Made by a program: the position numbers and the translations under genes
Source of the DNA: Cycas panzhihuaensis
Lineage: Eukaryota; Cycadophyta
Length of the DNA stretch: 64,000 bases
Assembly: GCA_023213395.1 (NCBI GenBank)
Contig: CM041465.1
Span: 155,379,741-155,443,740 of the forward strand
Direction of reading: 5' to 3'
The notes under the pieces: generated by a model
The model's database searches: none
What the model saw: only the letters and a program-made list of their open reading frames with translations
What the model was told of the DNA's origin: nothing
In this document: positions 55,536-64,000 of the stretch, piece after piece
Layout of the letters: each line of letters begins with the position of its first letter
Numbering within the stretch: position 1 is the stretch's first letter

Positions 55536-57142
55536 TAAAATTATTGCTTTGTGCACTACACTAACATCGCATCTCTATAGTATAATCATATAGTCAAGCA
55601 TTTCACTATTACTTCATTGTCCATAGATTCCATATTTATTTACACATGTAACTATCCAAGTATATGATCCACCTTCATCAAAGTCCTATATAGTTTGAGT
55701 CATTTATAATATTTTCTACCCACTATTCATGTTTCAAATTTGGTTGGATCCATTCCATCCCATGTGGGTGACATATGTATTATCTTTTACGTCCATCCCT
55801 AAAAATAGTAAAGTCTTAAGAAATATGCATGTAGATCACTCTAGAGTTATAGCATATTAGCCATACACATTAGATTGTATTGCACTTGACACCATCGCAA
55901 GGAGGGATTTGAGGATGTATCATGGTCAAATATACTAGGTGGTATTTCAGTGTTCAGTCTGAGCATAACCAAGCTTACAATAGATGAAAATCCAAAGGTA
56001 CATTAGATATTGATATTGATAGAAAGGAGAGTAGGGGAGTTATTTAATGACCATATGTTATGTTGTTAACACACAACTTCTTCAAATTTCTTCAATACCA
56101 TTGAAGTCATGTCTCATTAGGTAATTATTATTTTACTTTGCATATGACTAACATATTCTTATTCATAGCTTGGACACATCAATAGAATAGTCTTCATGCC
56201 TATGTCCACATAATTATAGCATTTTTATCTTAATGGGAGTAGTTGTAACTATCACTGTAATATTCACTCTTTTTTTTTATATTCATATTATCTTAGTATT
56301 TTTTATTTATTTGCATAGGCAAGTCTTAATCTTGGAATTTAAGTATGAAAGTTATATATATAATCTTTTCTAAAATTATTTGCATTTAATTATACTTCAT
56401 ATTTTAGTAAATTTTACTACCTTAAAGCTTCTATCACTATGCTTGTAGGTCATATTCAACATTGAAATGACAAAGGATGCAATTTTCTAAAGGGGTTTAG
56501 TTGTTTTTTCAAGGCGTCTACCCTATGTTAAGTACCAATTTCTATTTCATCAAGTATAATAGCCACCTACAAAGTCTATTTTTAAATATGTCAACTACAA
56601 AGTATTCTTTATTTTCACCCAAATAAAATAAATGGTTATATACCTGTATTGAATTTGTATTTGATAATTTATTTAATAATTGAAAGTTAATTAATTTTTT
56701 TAATAATTCACGTGTTAAAGACCTCTTTATTATTTTTGGCCTCTTTATACTATTTAAAGCATAACTTTATCATAAAAAGTTAGAATAGAGTGTCATTTAA
56801 AGTATTGGATTCGTATTTGGATCCTATACTAATTAAATATTCTTTTAAATATATATATGATTTTTATACTTAAATTTGATGCTAGTTTATAAGCTTCCTA
56901 TAAGTTGACCCTTAAATAAACTTAGTAAAACTTCACTATGTAATTATAATTAATATAAAATTTTTATTTTAAAGGAGGTTGAGTCCTAATTGAGATACTT
57001 GTGTATATCTTGAAGTTGAAAGGGGATAGGTTGGCTTATGCTTTTTTAATGCCTTTCATTTCCTTATTTAAGTGCATTTTAGTATTTTATTTAAGCACTT
57101 TATATTTTCAAAGTAATTTATTTTTAAGGTGATTTCTTTATC
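55017..57142 (+). other. E2 leader
   Basis: Non-coding, AT-rich; the last 700 bases align with E1 17590-18272. It contains the (AT)n tract listed separately. Confidence 0.65.
55467..55533. repeat. (AT)n microsatellite, about 33 units
   Basis: An uninterrupted AT dinucleotide run in the E2 leader. Confidence 0.97.
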
Positions 57143-58140
57143 ATGGCCTCTAGTATAAGTAATGTAATGATGCCTAAATTTAATAGTTCTAATTTCTTAA
57201 ATTAGAGTCATAAGAAGAAACCTATCTTTGTATTAAAAGATATATGGGTGATTGAGATAGGTTATGAGATACTTGATCATAATGTTACTTAAGATTAAAA
57301 GAAGACCTATAAGAAGAATGAAAAATAAGATAATGAAGTGTTAACATTCATCTTTTATACATTGGAGGACCACATCTTTCTAATAATCTATGAGGTGACT
57401 ATATCAAAGGAGACATGGGATGATTTGAAGACCACCTATAAAGGAGTTACTACATCAAAATTCTTAAAACTAATAAAGACGTTTAAAAATTATAGAATGA
57501 ATAATAATGAAGGGATAAATAATTTTACAACTAAGATATAAGGCCTAGTTAATCAAATGATGGCCTTAAGAGAAGTCATTAGAAAATAAAAGGTGGTAGA
57601 AAAGATCCTAAGATGTGTTAGTGACATTGAAAGGTTTGGAATAATAAGAAGTATTAAGGTTTACAAAAACCTAGCTACACTTAAGATTAATTAACTTATT
57701 ATAATGTTACTTACAATTGAAGATAAAATGGAGGTAGTAAATTATTAGAACATGTGTTTACTACTAAGGCAAAGATTAGGCTAACCTTTAAAGGATAAAG
57801 TTTTAGGGGAAGAGGACAATCTCCTAAAGGAAGAGGAAAAAACCTCAGAAACTAAGGGTAATTTCATCAAATATAAGGTCAAGCTTATCGAAGTTAAGGG
57901 CAAGGACAATACTATTAAGGCCATAGTCAATTTCATTAAGGTCAAGGTTAATTCCATCAAGCATAAGGTCAAGGACAAAGATAATACTTTCAAGGTGAAT
58001 TTAACCAAGGCTAAGGATAAGTTTCTAGACCTCAAGGAAGAGGTAAAGGATAAAGTCCAAGGGGAAGGAAGCAAGAACAAAGAGGAAGGAGTCCTAGAGG
58101 TAGAAGAAGAATGAAATATTCTTATTGTTATAGAATTATA
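57143..58140 (+). pseudogene. E2 gag
   Basis: ATG 57143: MASSISNVMMPKFNSSNFLN then a stop where the family has Trp, SHKKKPIFVLKDIW, NEVLTFIFYTLEDHIF, TISKETWDDLKTTYKGV and MNNNEGINNFTTKI. Then a Gln/Arg/Gly-rich tail (GQSPKGRGKN; RPQGRG) and a knuckle remnant near 58110 (YSYCYRIIYFE). The longer Lys-rich and minus-strand open frames over 57781-58182 are shadows of the repetitive tail. At the point where D2 sits in E1, E2 is uninterrupted. Confidence 0.85.
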
Positions 58141-58990
58141 TACTTTGAAATAAAGTATTTTACAAAAAGATCCAACATACATGGATGGGTAGCAAAGATA
58201 ACAATTGAAGAACCAAGGGAAAATAAGAGACTCTTCTTATCAAGTTTAATAGGCAATGAAGAGAAAGATAGTTAGAATGTTAACTTTGGATACTCTATTC
58301 ATATGGCACATAAAAAAGAATAATCCAAAGAGTTGAATAACACCAAAAAAAGAAAAATCATATTTGGAGACTATAGTACTCAATCTATAATTAGTAATAG
58401 AAATATATCCATCCAAACAAACTTTGGAGAAACTAGATGTATCAATGATGTACTCCATATCCTTGAACTTAAAAAAAACTTATTATTAGTGGGACAAATG
58501 ATTGAGTAAAAATACAAGGTTATCTTTGACAATAATGAGTGTATGATTAAAAATAAATTAAGGAATAAAGCAATAATTACTAATGACTAGTGAAAGATTG
58601 TTAAAACTAGTCATTCCCTTAATAGATTATTATACCTTGAAGATATTAATTAATATGGATAATAAGAATTAGCATAAAAGATTTTGTTATATAAACTACA
58701 ACATCTTGTCATCAATAAAAAAGATGAAAATAGTGGTTGGTCTATCTAACATTGAACATAACAAAGAAGTCAGTAAAGGTTATATACTAGGCAAAAAACA
58801 AAAGCAAGGATTTCCTAATGATAATTATATGGCAAATGGGTATCTTTAGCTAGTGTACACAGATATATATGTATAAAAATATGTAGTTTATTTTTTAAGG
58901 ATCCAAGTACTTCATAACTTTCATTGATAATTTTACAAGAATGACTTGTGTTTATTTCTTAAGTTTAAATTAGATGCACTGTAATGTTTT
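58141..58990 (+). pseudogene. E2 protease, GAG-pre-integrase and integrase start
   Basis: KIIFGDYSTQ, NFGETRCINDVLHILELKKNLL (family: VLYVPxLxxNLLSV), YKVIFDNNE in decayed form, YINYNILSS-like GAG-pre-integrase sequence, then YFITFIDNFTRMTCVYFLS at the integrase start (family: FIDDFSR). Broken by stops and cut by K. Confidence 0.75.
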
Positions 58991-59426
58991 TGTTAGGATT
59001 ATTAATGTAACTTTATGTTATGTCTTAATTAGGCATATGTGAAAATTAAAATTTAAGTGATTCCAATGTTTTATGATTATATGTTAATTTAATATTATGT
59101 GAAAAGTCATTAAAATGTGTAACTGCACATTTCAACAAATCTTTCTTGCTATTTATATCTTCTCCTAGATTCAAGGAGGGGGTTCCGAGAATCTAGGAGG
59201 CTGTCCAAAAGCCGGTTTCAAGGCTGGTTTCAGGTGTGTAATGGGTATCAACAAGGTCTATATATAAGTCTATTTTATTAATATTATTTAGCATTAAAAG
59301 GTGGTTTTTCTTCCCTAGAAGGGGTTTTCCACCTGTCAACCAATGTGTACTTGTGCAATGTCTCTGTCTCTTATGTGTTTACTATTCCTATGATCTCATG
59401 ACTTTGTACATGTGCCAATTCTTTCA
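58991..59426 (+). repeat. K 5' LTR
   Basis: Starts TGTTAGGATTATTAATG exactly where E2 homology ends, and ends CAATTCTTTCA next to the primer site. CTATATATAAG at 59258-59268 is a good TATA box, about 170 bases before the end. No second copy in the window. Confidence 0.88.
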
Positions 59427-59438
59427 TGGTATCAGAGC
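59427..59438 (+). promoter_or_regulatory. K primer-binding site
   Basis: TGGTATCAGAGC, a perfect match to the standard plant tRNA-iMet site. Confidence 0.95.
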
Positions 59439-59555
59439 TTTGGGATTATTACCCTATCCATAATCAATGTTTGGTGTAGACTATTCTATATAAGGCTATT
59501 TACGATGTTCATGATCTTATGAAAGATTTCTGCCTCCAACCCAAATACCACCAAA

Positions 59556-59831
59556 TTACAGAGAATCTGCCTTGCCTGCAGTTTCAAAGTTACTATGATC
59601 TTGTCCAGATTCTGAAATTACTGTCCCCGAGCACCATATGGATTGATATTCCAAACCATCATTCATCATAAGCATTGCAGTCATAGCAGTAGCTCCCATA
59701 TTATATTTTATTTCATTCTTTGAAGGTACTTGATTTGTGCATGATGCTAGCATCATGGGTGATAATACCACTAAGTCGTTAATATACGCGTAAATACTTT
59801 GAGTCAGCTGTAGACAGAAAGGCCAATGCAT
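59556..59831 (-). other. 91-codon antisense open frame in K leader
   Basis: Open on the minus strand, Met start, with mixed amino-acid composition unlike the AT-driven chance frames elsewhere (for example a KNEIKYNMGATAMTAMLMMN stretch and SGQDHSNFETAG). I do not recognise it. It could be a piece of a host exon carried by K, or chance. Confidence 0.2.
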
Positions 59832-60360
59832 TTATGCTCCTCGTGCCTACTGGTTGCTCAAAAACCTAGGGGTTATTCATCTCTGCCTTATGAGATTCAA
59901 AGTTCTCTCTTGCATTGATTGTGGTAAGTATATCTATAGTGAGGCGTGAGCAGAGAATAATAACTATGTTGTCGCGTGTTCAATCCTGTCGTCTGCCTTA
60001 CGTAGATTCAAATCCTGCCATCTGCCTTGCCTTTCTCTTTTTTCATCTGGTCATGTAGATGGGTCATCACATATGAAACTTGAATGGTGCAAGTATATGG
60101 TGCGCTTGATAAGAATATTCTACCTATGTCACTCTGTGCCTAAGGAGATTTGTGTATTCTTGTTCTTGCTGAAGTAATAATCCACCACTGGACAGCTAGG
60201 GCTCGATAACAGTGGATCTGCTTTTGCATTTGACTTCTCTAAATAATGGTACCCCTGCACCGTGAGACCAAGATCGTGAGACTCGTGAGACCTGTTGATG
60301 CCTCAGCTTTGGATGCCTGGCTTTAATGATCCATCACTACCGCTCTAGTCATCCAACACC

Positions 60361-60408
60361 TATAAATCCCTCACCATCTCCATGTTCGAGAATGCACATG
60401 TAGGGTTT
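60361..60408 (+). promoter_or_regulatory. Promoter-like TATA plus telo-box in K leader
   Basis: TATAAAT at 60361-60367 and TAGGGTTT at 60401-60408, about 34 bases further. A TATA box followed by a telo-box near the start site is typical of plant genes for the translation machinery. Here it sits inside a retrotransposon leader, about 1.1 kb before gag. It could be a captured host promoter or chance. Confidence 0.3.
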
Positions 60409-61216
60409 CGATAACTTACTCCCCTTCCCCAGACCTCAATTCACGTTTAATTCTATTTTTCTTTATTAAATCCAATAAATCAATCAGGTCCGTCGTCTTT
60501 TTTTTATTTCATTTTTATAATCTTATATATAAACTAAATAAACCTTATGTTAATTTAAACTAATATTCCCCCCCCATTTATATATAAACTAAAATAAATC
60601 TTAAGGATATATTTAAATTAGGACTCCTCCCTACACTTTAAAATTATCCTTTTTAATTAAAACTCTCCTTTGTTAATTAATAAAATAAAACTTTAATATG
60701 AATTATCACTTAATCATATATACCTTAGGGTAATTAATATAAATCCCTTTTTATTACACTCTAAAATCAAAATAAATTTACCCTTATAACATGCAACTTA
60801 TATTTTCTTTCCCTCCCCTAATACCTTAGGTTTTTTTTTTTTTTTACATTTAACTTATCTTCCTTCTTCGTCATTAAATTTACACCTATAATTTATTATA
60901 AGTGAAATCCCTCCCCTTTTCCTTTACACTATAATTGGTTTATAAATAAATAATTCTTATTTTATTCCTCCTTAAAATTTAATTCTTTAACAATAATATA
61001 AGGGACTTATAATTTTTTTTTTAGAACAATTAATATATTCTTTACCTTACAGATTAAGCTAAATTAGTGTCACACCTTAAACATTATTTTTATTTCGAGA
61101 CACTAAAGTAATTCAATTGAATATTTGTTAAGTTTTTAATATATTTGTTGGCTTATTATTCAATAATCAATAATAAGAATGTTCTCAAAACCTAAATTTT
61201 TTTAGGTAAATATTTA

Positions 61217-61378
61217 CTTTTAAAAGGAACTATTTTATTTTTTAGGTTAAGGGGGATTTTTTTTAAGGAGGGACCTTTTTAAAAAAAAAAAAAAAAGGGG
61301 AACTATTTATTTTTTAGAAGGGGACTATTTATTTTTTTAAAAAGAGGGACTATTTCTCTAAGGGAATTATTTATTGGG
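61217..61378 (+). repeat. Degenerate tandem repeat in K leader
   Basis: At least four loosely repeated units of about 25-40 bp built on AGGGGACTATTTATTTTTT, near 61222, 61292, 61317 and 61344, interspersed with A and T runs. Confidence 0.55.
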
Positions 61379-61532
61379 AATATGTGATTTTTTTAAGGGA
61401 AAAGCTAATAATACATAATACTATGATTTTCATTATACCTTGTTAATTTAATGTTTTACTAACCTTCATAAGTGATTATTTTCATCTACCTTCATATTCT
61501 TTAGTCCTCAATCAAACCTTATAATTCCTAAT

Positions 61533-62439
61533 ATGGCCTTAATGCCAAGGACAACCACCTGCATTCCAATTCTAGTGTTAGCCGGCTCAAATTATGCCGA
61601 TTGGGGGAATCATATATCCCATCAGCCTAAAGAGTAAAAAATATGGTGATATGTGACATGTGAATTTAAAAAACTAAAAGATGAAACTACAGAAAGTTAT
61701 ATGGTATATCTGATGAACTCAGATTTAGCCCTAGGCACCATATTAAACTCACTTTCACCAAAAATCAGTCGGTAATTTTCTAAAATAGATGACCTAGCCA
61801 CTGTCTGGATAACTCTGCAAGAAAAATATGATAAGGTCGATACAAATCAACTAACTATCTTAGAACAGTAATTGTATGACCTTACTTATGATGATTTTAC
61901 CAATGTTGATGACTTTTTATGTAAAATTTAATTAATTAATAAAGACCTAGGTAACTGTATTAAATCTAAAATCAAAGAAGGTGATATTAAAAAAATAATC
62001 ACGCATGCTAAAGATGACGGTATGCTCATCTATCTTGAAATAAACAAATTACCAAAACATTTTAATTTTTTTAAAACTGCCAGATAACAAGCTGGCAATC
62101 CTCCTATCATATTCAATTAGTTAACAAACCAATTGGTTGAATATCAAACAATGTTGATTCAAATAGGCATATTAAAAGATCCTTCCCAAGCTTTATTTTC
62201 CAAAACTAAGCCACAGAATAAAAATAAACAATAGAACAATTCTAATCCAAAATTTTAGAAACCTCATAGAGGTTTTTAATTTAATTCTTAAAATAATACT
62301 AAGTATTTTGGTCCATCTAAATATCAGAATACTCCTAATCAGTCATTTCCTAATCAGAATAATGTAAATCCTTCTCAGAACACTAGTTGTACCTATTGTC
62401 ATGAAAGAGGTCATACTATTGATGTCTGTAGAAGTAGAA
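61533..62439 (+). pseudogene. K gag with intact zinc knuckle
   Basis: ATG 61533: MALMPRTTTCIPILVLAGSN then YADWGNHI, a copia Gag start with the conserved Trp. Then LGTILNSLSPKISR, AVWITLQEKYD-like (ATVWITLQEKYDKVDTNQLT) and an Asn/Gln-rich tail. The zinc knuckle CTYCHERGHTIDVC (62388-62429) has the full CX2CX4HX4C array. In-frame stops occur near 61636, 61870 and 62085. Confidence 0.88.
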
Positions 62440-62930
62440 TAGCTTCGAAGGCATGGAAAGCTTCTAAGGGATTATAAAACTGACCTCAATCCTAACCTCA
62501 AAACTGACAAACTCTTAATCATTCTCTAATGGAAACAACTTCTGCATTTGTTGCCCCAACTAATCAACCACCACAATGGATCCTTGACTCTAGTGCATCC
62601 CATCACATGACTGGATACTAGAAAAATTTATCCACTTATCAATCCGAAACTAACTCTGAAGAAGAGATTTCTTTTGGAAGTGGAACTCAACTAAAAGTAA
62701 AAGGATCAAGTAATGTTACCTTAAAAGACGGTTCGATAACAGATGTCTTCTATGTACCAGGTTTGTTACCAAACCTACTTTCTGTTTATCAAATCTACTA
62801 GAAAGACCTTATCATCAAATTCTAGAAAGATAAAGTTATCATTAAAGAGCCATTAAATAAATTTAAACATATTGCCTCAGGACCTACTGATCATAACAGA
62901 GGTCTCTATAGTTTAACAAGTCTATAAAAT
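62440..62930 (+). pseudogene. K protease
   Basis: Active site WILDSSASHHMTG at 62577-62615: Asp and Ser are kept, and the Gly of D-S-G is Ser (GGT to AGT type change). Followed by ISFGSGTQLKVKGSSNVTLK and VFYVPGLLPNLLSVYQI. One or two stops. Confidence 0.88.
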
Positions 62931-64000
62931 AACAAAACAAAACCCTTCAGTGACTTTATCACCAAATCTGACCTAGTCAATAAACTTTAGCATGCATGAT
63001 TTGGTCATACAAGTTATGGCAAACTTTAATATCTAAAAAAATATGAAATGGTTCATGGTCTTCCACCCTTAAACATCGTTTATGGTGTTTGCGAAGCCTG
63101 TGTAATAGGTAAGCAACACATGGAACCGTTTCTATGTAAAACATAATTTAGAGTGACTATTCCACTTGAACTTGTTCACTCTGATATATGTGGACCTTTT
63201 CATGTAACATCATAGTCTAGCTCTTGTTATCTTGTTACATTTATTAATGATTATTCAAGAAAATTCTGGGTTTATATGCTCAAAGCACGTAGTCAAGTGT
63301 TTAACATTTTCATTGAATTCAAAATGCTTATTGAAAACTAATCAAACTTAAAAATTAAAATTTTAAGATCTGATAATGCCAAGGAATACTTAAGTTACAA
63401 ATTCATTTTTTCTGTAAAAAATACAGAATTGAATTTCAGCATTCTGTTGCATATACTCTTCAACAAAATGGTGTTGCTGAATGCAAGAACCATACTCTTA
63501 TTAAAATAGCTCGTTGCATGTTATATGCAAAGAATCTCGACCTAAAGTTATGGGAAGAAGTAATTAACTACTCCAACTATCTTCTAAATTATTTACCTAA
63601 TAAATTCTTACAAAATGTTACTCCATAACAAAAATGGTCTGGAAGAAAACCATGAGTCAATCATTTACAAATCTTTGGAAGTATTATGTGAGGACACGTC
63701 CCTAAAGAAAAACGCAAGAAACTAGATCTTAGAGTCAAAAATACATCTTTGTTGGATATAATAAAGAAAGTAAAGCTTATAGACTCTTGGATCCAGGTAC
63801 GCATCAAATTTTAATTTTATGTGATGTAACATTTGATGAAGAAGGATCTTCTTTAACATCTACTTATGTAGAACTTCCAGTTGAAAATCTGTTAACCAAC
63901 ACATATTTGGTTGACCCCTCTGACAAACAAGCTAATCTAAAAATTATAGAATCTTTATCTACTCAAGTCCATAATTAGAGTTTATCTGAATCTACTGAAA
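62931..64000 (+). pseudogene. K GAG-pre-integrase and integrase, running off the window
   Basis: FGHTSYGKL and VYGVCEACVIGKQHMEPF, then LVHSDICGPFHVTS. The integrase core reads CYLVTFINDYSRKFWVYML, where the family has D-D-Y-S-R (first Asp changed to Asn), and ILRSDNAKEYLSYKF with the second Asp. After a frameshift near 63420 it gives FQHSVAYTLQQNGVAECKNH with the catalytic Glu kept. LNYLPNKFLQN and the open piece 63787-63978 (LDPGTHQILILCDVTFDEEG) form the end of integrase and the linker. Confidence 0.88.

Larger units (their letters stand above)
54755..58990 (+). mobile_element. Element E2: Ty1/copia element, second E copy, cut by K
   Basis: 5' LTR, primer site, 2.1-kb leader, gag, protease and start of integrase, all matching E1. 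The match breaks at 58990/58991, inside the integrase, where the K LTR begins. The rest of E2 should lie beyond K, outside the window. Confidence 0.88.
59439..61532 (+). other. K leader with possible captured DNA
   Basis: 2.1 kb between primer site and gag. The first kilobase (about 59440-60470) is more GC-rich and complex than any other leader here and contains a short duplication (CCTG(T/C)C(G/A)TCTGCCTT near 59986 and 60016). The second part is AT-rich with homopolymers (T run 60832-60846, A run 61281-61296). Confidence 0.6.
58991..64000 (+). mobile_element. Element K: Ty1/copia element, 3' half outside window
   Basis: Inserted in the E2 integrase. A 436-nt 5' LTR, perfect primer site, 2.1-kb leader, gag with intact zinc knuckle, protease and integrase to the window end. 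Reverse transcriptase, RNase H and the 3' LTR would follow at the right. The exact primer site and intact knuckle suggest it is younger than E2, though stops are still common. Confidence 0.9.

Noticed and set aside
59556-59831. Antisense frame in the K leader as a confirmed captured gene
   Set aside because: I cannot name a parent gene; kept only as a low-confidence feature.

Overview
This window looks like an intergenic, repeat-packed stretch of a seed-plant nuclear genome. It is AT-rich and has no intact protein-coding gene that I can recognise. Almost all of it is decayed LTR retrotransposons of the Ty1/copia and Ty3/gypsy types. The only intact gene is a nuclear tRNA-Asn(GTT). The old, nested, stop-riddled elements would suit a large plant genome such as a gymnosperm, but nothing here identifies the species.

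I resolve 13 elements, named here by letter. Left cluster: J (gypsy, minus strand) is interrupted by A (copia), which is interrupted by D1 (gag-only), which runs off the left edge. Then comes a low-copy-looking stretch (about 10041-12030) with CpG-containing DNA and the tRNA gene. Next is E1 (copia, 12031-29674, target duplication AAATG on both sides). It holds three nested insertions: G (gag-only, minus) in its leader, D2 (gag-only) in its gag, and F (gag-only) in its 3' LTR. H (small gag-only, 30353-38457) carries I (chromodomain gypsy, minus, 32158-38165) in its 3' LTR. C (copia, 39853-52511) carries B (copia, 42028-49529, target duplication GTATA), inserted just after its protease region. 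E2 (second copy of the E family, 54755 onward) is interrupted at 58991 by K, a better-preserved copia element whose 3' half lies beyond the right edge.

Four of the families (D, F, G, H) have LTRs, a primer-binding site, a Ty1-type gag remnant and a polypurine tract, but I find no protease, integrase or reverse transcriptase. They would need enzymes from autonomous relatives. All four end their internal region with a similar short coding tail (core KF.KFKE or a decayed form, with an upstream FK.F/FP) just before the polypurine tract. In D it is preceded by DQA and followed by EKIK, which recalls the end of Ty3/gypsy integrase. This repeated layout, a Ty1-like gag joined to a possibly gypsy-like tail, is the most unusual pattern in the window.

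The elements decay mostly by in-frame TAA/TAG/TGA at former Trp, Gln and Arg codons and by TG to TA changes at LTR termini, as expected for long-methylated repeats. Catalytic residues are often lost. Sequence not assigned to an element is limited to about 10041-12030, 29680-30347, 38463-39847 and 52512-54754. All boundaries were read by eye and may be off by a few bases. Divergence counts are approximate.
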